Of a stretch of DNA of 39,676 nt, positions 33,032 through 39,676 are shown in pieces (position 1 is the stretch's first letter; every line of letters starts with the position of its first letter). This stretch comes from Oscillospiraceae bacterium (lineage in GTDB: Bacteria; Bacillota; Clostridia; Oscillospirales; Acutalibacteraceae): assembly GCA_015066465.1 (NCBI GenBank), contig SVOI01000018.1, forward strand, positions 1-39,676, written 5' to 3'. A model generated the notes under the pieces. That model was not told where the DNA came from and did no database searches. It worked only from the letters and a program-made list of their open reading frames with translations. A program made the position numbers and the translations under genes.

Positions 33032-34564
33032 ATGATAAAAATTACAAATGCAAATTGGGATAGAGTCAATCTTTACCTCACTGTTGAAAAGTCATTTATA
33101 AATGAAGCCTATCTTCTCGATGAAAAGAATAATAAATTCTTTCTTCCGTTAAAAGAAAATGAAATAACAGTAAACATTTCAAATCTTTCAAAGGGTGAAA
33201 TGATTGAGGATGGAAAATACTATCTTTTTGTAGATGGTGAAGCAGTAACGCTTGAAACAGATTTGTTGAAAAATATTGATTCTCTTTCAAAGGTTTTTAA
33301 ATATCGCTCAGAGTATTATGCTCTTATTATTGAACTTGGAATAACAGAAGATTTTAAATTCTTTATTTCTGCTTCATATATGATGAAAAATAAAAAATAC
33401 AAAAGGAATTTTATGCTCAGAGAGGGCAAGGGCTTAAAAGGTAAAATCAAGGTCTTAATAAAAATTCTTTTTCCATTTTTTATTAACATCTTTTATTCTT
33501 GTTTAAGAGTGTTAAAGCCAAAATCTACAGACAGAATTCTCTTTTTATCAGAAAATGATGATGAACCACGTGGCAATTTAAAGGCACTTTATGATTATTT
33601 TATAGAAAATAATTTAGGTAAAACAAAAGGTGTGTTTTACAATAAATTTAAGAAAAAATCAATTCTGGTTCTTGTGAAATCTGTTGTGTCTATTGCACTC
33701 AGTGACGTAATTGTTGTTGATAACTATGTACCTTTGATTAACACGTTGAATATTGCAAAAAACCAGAGAGTTGTTCAGCTCTGGCACGCTGGTGTTGGCT
33801 TTAAATCGGTAGGCTATGCCCGTTTTGGTGAAACTGGTAGCCCACATCCGTTTAAATCAAGCCACAGAAAATACACAACCGCAATAGTAGATGATGAAAG
33901 ACTCATAGATATTTATAAAGAAGTTTTTGCTACAAGTGGCGAGATTTTCAAAGCTTATGGAATGCCTCGTTTAGATGGTTATTTATCAGAAGAGAAAATT
34001 GCTTCTGCAACAGAAAAGCTTTTTAATGATAATGAACTTTTAAGAAATAAAAAGGTTATCCTTTTTTCGCCAACCTATCGTGGTATTGGTGCTTCAAAGG
34101 CAACTTATGATTATAGTAAACTTGATTTTGATGCGATTTATAAATTCTGTAAAGAAAACAACTTTGTTTTCTTAATTAAAATGCATCCGTTTATTAAAGA
34201 AAAATATGAAATTCCTGAAGAATATAAAACGGTTATATTTGATTATTATGATTACGATATAAATGAGCTTATTTATATTGCTGATATAATGATTACCGAT
34301 TATTCTTCCTGTGCTTATGAATTTTCTTTCTTTAACAGACCTCTTATATTTTTCAGATATGATAAAGAGCTTTATGAGTACGAAAGACCTGTTCATACGC
34401 TTGATGCTTTTACAGAAAAGCAGTATGAAGTAAAAACCTCAGAAGAACTCATAAACGTTTTAACTGAAATTAAGGATATTGATATAAATTCAAGGTTTTC
34501 AAATTTGAGAGAACAAAAAACTGACTGTTGCAAAAAAATTGCAGAAGAAATATTAAGTTTTTAA
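33032..34564 (+). CDS. CDP-glycerol glycerophosphotransferase family protein (TagF/TarB-like), long form
   Basis: A 510-residue GT-B-fold transferase that adds glycerol-phosphate (or another polyol-phosphate) from a CDP donor to a lipid-linked acceptor at the inner face of the membrane. An N-terminal beta-rich domain (1-125), as in TarB/TarF-like proteins with an accessory region, precedes a basic hydrophobic membrane-binding segment (about 140-162, KVLIKILFPFFINIFYSCLRV). The catalytic half has RVVQLWHAGVGFKSVGYARF (acceptor-base His), FSPTYRG, FLIKMHPF and MITDYSSCAYEFSFFNRPLI. The start follows AAGGAGG. The second transferase is 9 bp downstream. Confidence 0.9.
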   Translation: MIKITNANWDRVNLYLTVEKSFINEAYLLDEKNNKFFLPLKENEITVNISNLSKGEMIEDGKYYLFVDGEAVTLETDLLKNIDSLSKVFKYRSEYYALIIELGITEDFKFFISASYMMKNKKYKRNFMLREGKGLKGKIKVLIKILFPFFINIFYSCLRVLKPKSTDRILFLSENDDEPRGNLKALYDYFIENNLGKTKGVFYNKFKKKSILVLVKSVVSIALSDVIVVDNYVPLINTLNIAKNQRVVQLWHAGVGFKSVGYARFGETGSPHPFKSSHRKYTTAIVDDERLIDIYKEVFATSGEIFKAYGMPRLDGYLSEEKIASATEKLFNDNELLRNKKVILFSPTYRGIGASKATYDYSKLDFDAIYKFCKENNFVFLIKMHPFIKEKYEIPEEYKTVIFDYYDYDINELIYIADIMITDYSSCAYEFSFFNRPLIFFRYDKELYEYERPVHTLDAFTEKQYEVKTSEELINVLTEIKDIDINSRFSNLREQKTDCCKKIAEEILSF

Positions 34565-34573
34565 GGTGATGTT

Positions 34574-35689
34574 TTGAAAATATTAGTTTTAAAAATATTT
34601 ATCTTAGCAATGAATATAGCTTACTTACCATTCAAGCTTTTAAAAACAAAAAAGCGAGTGGTAATGATGAGTCGTCAATCAAATGAAATAAATGACGATT
34701 TTCGTTTACTTGGTGCCGAGTTAGAGAAAAAGGGCTATGAGGTAAAATATCTTTGCAGGACTCTTGATGGTGGCGTTAACTCAACACTTTTTACTAAAAT
34801 CGGTTACGGATTTCATATGTTTACTCAGATGTATTATTTAGCAACCTCTGAGATTTGTGTTTTAGATACATATTGCCTTGTTGTCAGCATTTTAAATCAT
34901 AAAAAAAGCCTTAAGGTTGCTCAGATATGGCACTCAATAGGCACTTTAAAACAGTTCGGTTGGCAAATTTTAGAACGTGCAGAAGGCAGTAATCCTGAGA
35001 TTGCAAAAACTATGAAAATGCACGAGAATTACGACGTTGTTTACTGCGCTGGTGAAGCGTACAAGGAAGTTTTAGCAGAAGGCTTCAATATGTCACCCTC
35101 AAAATTTCACGTGTGTACTTTACCAAGAATAGATTTACTTTTTGACGAAAAATATCAGAATGATATTAAAGAAAAAATATATAAAAAATATCCCGTTTTA
35201 AAAGAAAAAACAAACGTAGTTTATGCACCTACCTTCAGAAAAGACGAAAGCGAATTTCAAAAGTATTTTAATGAGCTTGTTAACGAATTTGATTTTGATA
35301 AATACAATCTCATTGTTAAGCTTCATCCACTTTCAAAAGTAACAGTGAATGATAGTCGTGTGGTTTATGATACTGATTTTTCAACTTTCCAGATGATTTC
35401 TGTTGCGGATAAGTTTATAAGTGACTATTCCTGTGTTGTTTATGAAGCAGGGGTAAAAAATATTCCACTTTATTTTTATAATTACGATATGGAAACCTAT
35501 GAAGATGTCAGAAGTCTTACAATAAACTACAATGACTTACCAGGCTTTAAAGAACAAACGGCAAAAGGACTTGTAGAAAGTCTCGAAAAGCCTTATGATT
35601 ATGATTATCTTAAAAGCTACATAAATAAATATATAGAAAATACAGCCGATTGTGCAAAGAAAATGGCTGAAGATATAATAAAAAAATAA
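34574..35689 (+). CDS. CDP-glycerol glycerophosphotransferase family protein (TagB-like), short form
   Basis: A 371-residue relative of the gene before, without its N-terminal domain. An N-terminal hydrophobic, basic segment binds the membrane. The catalytic motifs are KVAQIWHSIGTLKQFGWQ, YAPTFRKDE, LIVKLHPLSK and FISDYSCVVYEAGVKNIPLYF. It may add the first glycerol phosphate (priming), with the long form extending the chain, or the reverse; sequence alone cannot say. Translation starts at TTG behind AAGGTGAT. A terminator follows directly, then the array of cassettes on the other strand. Confidence 0.88.
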   Translation: MKILVLKIFILAMNIAYLPFKLLKTKKRVVMMSRQSNEINDDFRLLGAELEKKGYEVKYLCRTLDGGVNSTLFTKIGYGFHMFTQMYYLATSEICVLDTYCLVVSILNHKKSLKVAQIWHSIGTLKQFGWQILERAEGSNPEIAKTMKMHENYDVVYCAGEAYKEVLAEGFNMSPSKFHVCTLPRIDLLFDEKYQNDIKEKIYKKYPVLKEKTNVVYAPTFRKDESEFQKYFNELVNEFDFDKYNLIVKLHPLSKVTVNDSRVVYDTDFSTFQMISVADKFISDYSCVVYEAGVKNIPLYFYNYDMETYEDVRSLTINYNDLPGFKEQTAKGLVESLEKPYDYDYLKSYINKYIENTADCAKKMAEDIIKK

Positions 35690-35690
35690 T

Positions 35691-35720
35691 AAAAGGCAAT
35701 CCAAAACGAGATTGCCTTTT
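35691..35720. terminator. Bidirectional intrinsic terminator at the core/array boundary
   Basis: AAAAGGCAATC / GATTGCCTTTT with an 8-nt loop, T-rich on both sides. It ends the teichoic-type gene pair on the plus strand and the first tRNA-like cassette on the minus strand. Confidence 0.9.
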
Positions 35721-35725
35721 TTCTT

Positions 35726-35803
35726 TGGAGCTGGAAACGTGACTCGAACACGCGACCTGGGGTTGTAATTAAGGAAATGTTTTAATTGTTGAGCTATCAT
35801 CGC
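35726..35803 (-). repeat. tRNA-like sequence A (degenerate, near full length, ends in CCA)
   Basis: Read leftwards it is 78 nt: a 7-nt start GCGATGA, a D-arm-like TAGCTCAA, CCTTAATTACAAC in the anticodon region, AGGTC, a paired T arm (GCGTG-TTCGAGT-CACGT), TTCCAGC, an unpaired T and an encoded CCA. The 3' end resembles tRNA-Thr (acceptor CCAGC, then T, then CCA). The acceptor stem pairs at only four positions (one of them G-U), and the D and anticodon stems do not form, so it is not a working tRNA. It starts 9 nt after the stop of the 133-residue gene. Confidence 0.65.
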
Positions 35804-35812
35804 AGTTTTATC

Positions 35813-36214
35813 TCAAAAGCATTGATACATTGCTGCCACGGTAATAACAGGCGAAACAACTGATAAAATTAAATTAATAAAGAATATGCCACTTATTTTT
35901 TTGCTTTTTACTGCACCGATAATTTGAGCTATTACAGAAACCAAGAGATATGGTAAATAAGTAAACCAAATCATAACATCAAAAAAGAGTAGGATTTCCT
36001 CAAAAAAAACGCTTAATGCAAAACTATCTATATACAAAATATTTCCCCAAATCCAAAACGCCAAGTTTGAAATAAAATAGAAAAGATTTATTGCCAAAGT
36101 AATATAAGCGTGGATTCCGTATCCGTTTAGTTTACCGTCTTCGTCTTTTAGACCACTTAGCCAACCAAAATCGGTTTTGTTCTTCTTAGATTCTATATAT
36201 TCCGGTACAGCCAT
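35813..36214 (-). CDS. Small integral membrane protein, cassette 1
   Basis: A 133-residue protein with three or four membrane segments (about 35-58, 63-80, 80-100, 107-130), such as AYITLAINLFYFISNLAFWI and MIWFTYLPYLLVSVIAQIIG. A soluble N terminus of about 30 residues carries SKKNKTDFGWLSGLKDEDGK. The family is unknown. The start follows AAGGAG at a 10-base distance. It has its own promoter (36253-36281) and is followed by tRNA-like sequence A, so it forms a complete transcription unit. Its strand is opposite to the core genes on its left. Confidence 0.6.
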   Translation of the reverse strand: MAVPEYIESKKNKTDFGWLSGLKDEDGKLNGYGIHAYITLAINLFYFISNLAFWIWGNILYIDSFALSVFFEEILLFFDVMIWFTYLPYLLVSVIAQIIGAVKSKKISGIFFINLILSVVSPVITVAAMYQCF

Positions 36215-36252
36215 ATAACATAATCTCCTTTTCTAAATATTATACTACAAAG

Positions 36253-36281
36253 ATTATATCAACAATTATGTAGTAAATCAA
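36253..36281 (-). promoter_or_regulatory. Promoter of cassette 1
   Basis: Minus strand: TTGATT (36281-36276), 17 bp, TATAAT (36258-36253), about 38 bp before the start. Confidence 0.7.
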
Positions 36282-36318
36282 GGAAGCTGAATTAAAATCA
36301 CGGCTTGCTGTGTATATC

Positions 36319-36435
36319 GTTTAAAGAATAAATAATAAAGAATAACACAAAAGCGGTGGTAGGCACAACTCTTTATTATTTCTTGTTTTTTCTCTATTCT
36401 TTATTCTTTTAGGCGAGTTTATCTCGCCGCTTTTG
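36319..36435. repeat. AT-rich inverted repeats between cassettes 1 and 2
   Basis: This 328-bp gap (36215-36542) holds no gene. It contains AAAGAATAAATAATAAAGAA (about 36323-36342) facing TATTCTTTATTCTTT (about 36395-36409), an outer pair CAAAAGCGG (36348-36356) / CCGCTTTTG (36427-36435), and a GGCGAG / CTCGCC hairpin just left of tRNA-like sequence B. One of these may end the cassette 2 transcript. Confidence 0.5.
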
Positions 36436-36490
36436 GAGCTGGAAACGTGACTCAAACACGCGACCTATTGTTGTATTTAAGGGTGCTTTT
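36434..36490 (-). repeat. tRNA-like 3' half B
   Basis: Leftwards: CCTTAAATACAAC, AATAGGTC, a T arm GCGTG-TTTGAGT-CACGT, TTCCAGC, T, CCA. Its last 32 nt differ from copy A at one T-loop base. Only a CCTCAA trace of a D arm remains upstream. It lies about 60 nt after the stop of the cassette 2 gene. Confidence 0.65.
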
Positions 36491-36542
36491 TGAGGTAAGA
36501 AAACTAAGTGCGGATTCGTTTTCATTTTTTGGAGTGAATATT

Positions 36543-37913
36543 TTACCACTCCTCTGAAATTTGTTTATACGAAATTTTATCATTGATAGCAATGATTTCA
36601 ATATCATAAAAATAATTTTCAGAATCAGGATTATAACCAAACAAGAAATCATAAAAATTAACTTCAAGAGGGTAACAGCACTGTAATATGATTTTATAAG
36701 TGTTTATTTTTTTATCGCCTTCATATTTTTCATCTTCAAATATAACGGCGTCTGTGTTCCTGATAAATTCTAAAGTAGAGTCAGAGTTATCGCCTTTGTT
36801 TATATCGTCAAACCATTTTCTGGTCTGTTCTCCATGTTCATAATTCAAATAATAACAATCTATGCCGCAACCATCTGCATTAGGAATAAAGAGTTTATAA
36901 TTGATTTTACCATTGGAATCGTATGAAATAATTATACAACTGATAATATCATCCCAACTATCCGGGTCTTCCATTCCATTAGTGTAACAATATATTGCAT
37001 ATTGGCTTGTAAATGTATTTTCAGGATTCTTTGTAGTTAAGTAATCATCTACATAGCACGGGAATAAGCAGTCCCAGATATAGTCTTCGTAATTTTTCTT
37101 TTGCTTTACAAACCCTTTTTCTACTAGTTCTTTTTCTGTTAAACTTGTATCGTCTCCGATTTTAATGTCGGCATACACATTCCTTTGTTCTGATGTGATT
37201 TCTGAAAGATAATATTCCTGCGGTGTTTCTGTATAATATTCATCATTAAAATATTCATATTCATATTTTGCAAAAGCAAATCCGTAAATAACAAGAAACC
37301 CTGTAAAAACAACAGAAAGAATTGCTGCAATTTTAACTAATGACAAACGATATTTTTTTGTCGTACATTTTTTTACATATGCACGGAACACAAAACAAGT
37401 GTAAGCAATGAGAAAAACAAGATTTGCTATATAGGGAATTATGCCACTTAAAGTATTTTCGTGTTCAGGACTATTTATTAAGAAATTAAATACAAGAGTA
37501 GCGGCATTGAATAAAGGGAAAAATAAACCGCTTGTAATAAAAGAGCCAAGGATAATTAATACTAATGCAGATGTTATAGCAAGCAATTGCTTTTTTAAAT
37601 TGTACCTACAGCACATTATCGTGTAAACAGTAAAAAATATAAATCCAACAAGGTAAAAAGCTAACTCAACAATGCTGGGATAAACGGGTGTTAAAGGCTC
37701 TACAAAATACCAATAACCCAAACTCAAATCAAATACAGACACTATGTTTATTGTGCACAATGCAATAAATATTACCCCCGCCATGATGATACTGTCTTTA
37801 CAAATCACATTGTTCCATATTGTTTTACAAACGTCATTAAAAGATGTTTTACTATTTTCTACAATCTCTAAGTTAGTAGAGTCGTTAAAATTATTGTTAT
37901 CCGAATTACACAT
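36543..37913 (-). CDS. Polytopic membrane protein with large C-terminal domain, cassette 2
   Basis: A 456-residue protein. A polar N terminus (about 30 residues, Asn-rich) precedes five predicted transmembrane segments between about 40 and 220 (for example IVELAFYLVGFIFFTVYTIM, AITSALVLIILGSFITSGLF and KIAAILSVVFTGFLVIYGFA). A soluble, probably external, C-terminal domain of about 230 residues is rich in Tyr, Asp and Glu, with a few cysteines. The family is unknown. The ATG at 37913 is preceded by AAAGGAG, which favours it over the upstream GTG at 37931. A leader hairpin (37935-37972) and a TATAAT further upstream suggest its own promoter. tRNA-like half B follows. Confidence 0.6.
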   Translation of the reverse strand: MCNSDNNNFNDSTNLEIVENSKTSFNDVCKTIWNNVICKDSIIMAGVIFIALCTINIVSVFDLSLGYWYFVEPLTPVYPSIVELAFYLVGFIFFTVYTIMCCRYNLKKQLLAITSALVLIILGSFITSGLFFPLFNAATLVFNFLINSPEHENTLSGIIPYIANLVFLIAYTCFVFRAYVKKCTTKKYRLSLVKIAAILSVVFTGFLVIYGFAFAKYEYEYFNDEYYTETPQEYYLSEITSEQRNVYADIKIGDDTSLTEKELVEKGFVKQKKNYEDYIWDCLFPCYVDDYLTTKNPENTFTSQYAIYCYTNGMEDPDSWDDIISCIIISYDSNGKINYKLFIPNADGCGIDCYYLNYEHGEQTRKWFDDINKGDNSDSTLEFIRNTDAVIFEDEKYEGDKKINTYKIILQCCYPLEVNFYDFLFGYNPDSENYFYDIEIIAINDKISYKQISEEW

Positions 37914-37934
37914 GGTGTTATCTCCTTTCACCGA

Positions 37935-37972
37935 ATGGGTTTATAATTAATATTCAAATATTCATAACCCAT
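37935..37972. repeat. Hairpin in the leader of cassette 2
   Basis: ATGGGTTTATAATTAATATT facing AATATTCATAACCCAT, an imperfect stem just upstream of the ribosome site of the 456-residue gene. It could influence translation or be a remnant repeat. A TATAAT on the minus strand lies just beyond it (about 37980). Confidence 0.5.
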
Positions 37973-38055
37973 CTGTTAATTATACTATAGCAAGGAAATA
38001 TTAAAAATTGTGTGATATGTAATTTTTGGACCGTTTTTTGTAATATTTGGGCTAA

Positions 38056-38243
38056 AAAATAAAGACCACAGTTTCCTATAGTCTCTTTGGAGCTTGTGAC
38101 GGGATTCGATGGGCTTTGCCCATCATTCGCTACGCGAACACCCGATTGTGTTCGGCTTCGCCGAGAGGTTCGAATCCCTGTGTTATTATTCAATTTAGTT
38201 TCTCCAAAAAATAAAGACTACAGTTTCCTGTAGTCTTTGGAGC
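38056..38243. repeat. ~186-bp direct repeat, copy 1 (terminator, interrupted tRNA end D, terminator)
   Basis: Nearly identical to 39491-39676, with about four base differences. It contains AAAGACCACAG-type terminators at both ends (38060-38088 and 38213-38238) and, between them, a leftward tRNA 3' end (TGGAGCTTGTGACGGGATTCGA, in two blocks, from 38088) that is broken in the T loop. The break is filled by 60 bp of small hairpins (GGGCTTTGCCC, TTCGCTACGCGAA, CCGA..TCGG, CGGCTTCGCCG), after which TCGAATCCC (38170-38178) mirrors GGGATTCGA (38101-38109). Confidence 0.8.
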
Positions 38244-38290
38244 TTGTGACGGGATTCGAACCTGCGACCTGACGTTGTAGTTAAGGATAA
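38238..38290 (-). repeat. tRNA-like 3' half C
   Basis: Leftwards: CCTTAACTACAAC, GTCAGGTC, T arm GCAGG-TTCGAAT-CCCGT (one mismatch), CACAAGC, T, CCA. The anticodon-region word CCTTAAnTACAAC is shared with A and B; the acceptor strand differs. It is followed at once by an intrinsic terminator on the minus strand (AAAGACTACAG hairpin, then ATTTTTT) and lies 32 nt after the DUF4241-like gene. Confidence 0.65.
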
Positions 38291-38322
38291 GTTTTTTCTG
38301 TTTATAGACACTTTGTCATTTT

Positions 38323-39390
38323 TCAGCAACCAAATATTTCAGGGTTGACCATTGGTATTATTATTTCACATATCTCATCATTACAATCGTAACCATAATA
38401 ACTATTATAAAAGCCATCGCCCAATCCCGAAGCAATCATAACAAATTTATTTCCTGTTTCAGGATTAGCCCATTCGATAAAGTCTCCACCTTCTCTTTGG
38501 TAAGCAGGTGTTTTCTGATAACTTTCCTCAAAATATTTTGCAAAATAATCATCGTAATGGTTTTTATCAGGATTTTCGGAATACCATTTATCGAGAAAAG
38601 TCCTGTATTCATTTGCTATTTGGGCATCACAAAAACAAATCATTCCGGCATCCACAGGGAAACCTTCAAGAACATCCCCGTTTTTAAGTTCTACAACAGT
38701 TTCTTTTGTTGCTCTAGTTTTTTTATAAACAACAACCTTTGAGTCTTTTATTTTTAGTTTTGCAGTACACATACGAACACCAATTTCCTCTTGTCTGCAT
38801 ACAGAAACTTCAACAGAATATGTACCACTCGGAACAGATTCTGCAAGAAGAGGACAAAACTTTGAACTTGGGAGATACGCTAAAGGATCAGCCACAACAA
38901 TTTTTCCTGTTGGACAATCAATTTGTCCAACATTCAGATAAAAGCGATTCTCATTTTTAATAAATTGAGTTTCAATATCTTCAACGGGTATTTCATCTTG
39001 TGTTCTGAAAGTTGTATTCTTCTTTATTTTTGTTTGCAAATCGTCCTGTTTATTTGATTTTTCTATTTCAGTTGCTTTATTCATCCAATATGCGCGTATT
39101 TTCTCAACAATTTCGATTGATTCCTCAAGAGCGTTTTTATCATTGTATTTATTAAAATTACTAAAAATATGACCGCAATGTTCAAGAGAATCATTTTCAT
39201 AACCACCACAAACTCCAAGTTTCCATTCACCCAACATTTTTTCTTTAAAGCGAAAAATATAATAATGTAAATTATGAAGATCAAATTCTTTTGTACAATC
39301 TATTTGAAAAGGCTTTTTACCTAATTCATTAGGATGAGACAACCACGCTGTCATAGCATTCTGGGCTGCATTAAGTTGTTCTTTATTCAT
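38323..39390 (-). CDS. DUF4241-like protein with N-terminal extension, cassette 3
   Basis: A 355-residue soluble protein. The C-terminal two-thirds fit DUF4241: VADPLAYL, VPSGTYSVEVSVCRQEEIGV, VDAGMICFCD, then GGDFIEW, KFVMIASGLGDGFYNSYYGYD and IIIPMVNPEI. The N-terminal part (1-95, KEQLNAAQNAMTAWLSHPNE...) is a separate domain with GVCGGYEND. DUF4241 proteins often occur near polymorphic-toxin immunity genes; the biochemical role is not known to me. I chose the ATG at 39390, behind GGTGGAGG, over a longer reading from 39459, which overlaps the -35 box. tRNA-like half C follows. Confidence 0.75.
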   Translation of the reverse strand: MNKEQLNAAQNAMTAWLSHPNELGKKPFQIDCTKEFDLHNLHYYIFRFKEKMLGEWKLGVCGGYENDSLEHCGHIFSNFNKYNDKNALEESIEIVEKIRAYWMNKATEIEKSNKQDDLQTKIKKNTTFRTQDEIPVEDIETQFIKNENRFYLNVGQIDCPTGKIVVADPLAYLPSSKFCPLLAESVPSGTYSVEVSVCRQEEIGVRMCTAKLKIKDSKVVVYKKTRATKETVVELKNGDVLEGFPVDAGMICFCDAQIANEYRTFLDKWYSENPDKNHYDDYFAKYFEESYQKTPAYQREGGDFIEWANPETGNKFVMIASGLGDGFYNSYYGYDCNDEICEIIIPMVNPEIFGC

Positions 39391-39430
39391 AACTACCTCC
39401 ACCAAATTATCCACGTTTATATTTTTCTTT

Positions 39431-39459
39431 AATATATCATGTTCTTTTGAATTTTTCAA
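39431..39459 (-). promoter_or_regulatory. Promoter of cassette 3
   Basis: Minus strand: TTGAAA (39459-39454), 17 bp, TATATT (39436-39431), about 40 bp before the start. Confidence 0.6.
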
Positions 39460-39490
39460 CTAATAGGTTTATTTTAGTTTTGTTCTCTGA

Positions 39491-39676
39491 AAAATAAAGA
39501 CCACAGTTTCCTGTAGTCTTTGGAGCTTGTGACGGGATTCGATGGGCTCTGCCCATCATTCGCTACGCGAACACCCGATTGTGTTCGGCTTCGCCGAGAG
39601 GTTCGAATCCCTGTGTTATTATTCAATTTAGTTTCTCCAAAAAATAAAGACTACAGTTTCCTGTAGTCTTTGGAGC
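39491..39676. repeat. ~186-bp direct repeat, copy 2 (interrupted tRNA end E), running off the window
   Basis: Copy of 38056-38243: terminator (39496-39521), leftward tRNA 3' end from 39521 broken after GGGATTCGA (39534-39542), the same palindromic insert, TCGAATCCC (39603-39611), a second terminator (39646-39671), and the first bases TGGAGC of a further tRNA-like end at 39671-39676. The array therefore continues to the right. Confidence 0.8.

Noticed and set aside
35726-35803. A functional tRNA gene on the minus strand
   Set aside because: T arm, discriminator T and CCA are present, but the acceptor stem pairs at only four of seven positions, the D and anticodon stems do not form, and no valid anticodon loop with T33 fits its length. 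I list it as tRNA-like.
38088-38178. A CRISPR array or tandem hairpin array
   Set aside because: The hairpins are different short palindromes with no equal repeats and no spacers. The block occurs twice as one unit.
39391-39459. A longer DUF4241-like protein
   Set aside because: The extra 23 residues lie between promoter and ribosome site and are low in protein character.
35700-39676. A classical integron with attC sites
   Set aside because: At least cassettes 1 and 3 have their own promoters, the repeats are tRNA-derived and no integron integrase or attI is in the window. Only the general idea of cassettes is kept.

Overview
The window looks like a chromosomal segment of a low-GC Gram-positive Clostridia bacterium (Oscillospiraceae/Ruminococcaceae-like gut lineage is my best guess, by inference). 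Pointers are the AT-rich codon use, strong AAGGAG-type ribosome sites, frequent TTG starts (valS, alr, typA, a CDP-glycerol transferase), many U-tailed terminators, and small families typical of this class as I recall them (DUF4364-, DUF6472-, DUF6809- and DUF4234-like), together with teichoic-acid-type export and polymerisation genes.

Layout. (1) 1-7.7 kb is accessory: a cut-off gene end, an R2K-type ATP-grasp protein paired with a Swiss-Army-Knife-type HAD phosphatase, a DUF6809-like gene, a membrane protein, a GNAT acetyltransferase, a WYL-domain regulator with a Cys-rich partner, and an acidic protein followed by two metallophosphoesterases. The WYL gene and the acidic-protein/phosphoesterase operon have promoters with the same palindromic element at the same distance from the -10 box, so they look like one regulon. 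(2) At 7.4-8.7 kb the second phosphoesterase is fused in frame to the back half of a MacB/FtsX-type ABC permease with a His-rich loop. This is either a deletion scar at the island edge or an assembly chimera. A lipoprotein follows. (3) 9.9-15.8 kb: chemotaxis receptor, GH42-like glycosidase, rubrerythrin, DUF4234-like membrane protein and two small membrane-anchored proteins. (4) 15.9-21.0 kb: valS-folC-DUF4364-DUF6472, with a 276-bp inverted-repeat element inside the valS leader. (5) 21.3-23.2 kb: three tandem paralogous secreted proteins. (6) 23.4-35.7 kb: conserved core with rlmH, an M23/G5 cell-wall peptidase, alr, an ABC-2 polysaccharide exporter pair, an anchored EEP-family hydrolase, a Cof-type HAD phosphatase, asnA, typA and two CDP-glycerol glycerophosphotransferases. 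Much of it serves envelope building.

(7) 35.7-39.7 kb is the most unusual part. Three unrelated leftward genes (two membrane proteins and a DUF4241-like protein) are each followed by a degenerate tRNA 3' half that keeps the T arm, the acceptor 3' strand, an unpaired T and CCA. At least two of the three genes have their own good promoter. Intrinsic terminators are interspersed. Two further tRNA ends are interrupted inside the T loop by an identical palindromic insert within a ~186-bp direct repeat, and the array runs off the right edge. I read it as a cassette array built by repeated recombination at a tRNA 3' end, or else as mRNAs ending in tRNA-like structures. No integrase is visible in the window.

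All family names come from reading the sequence by eye; nothing was searched.
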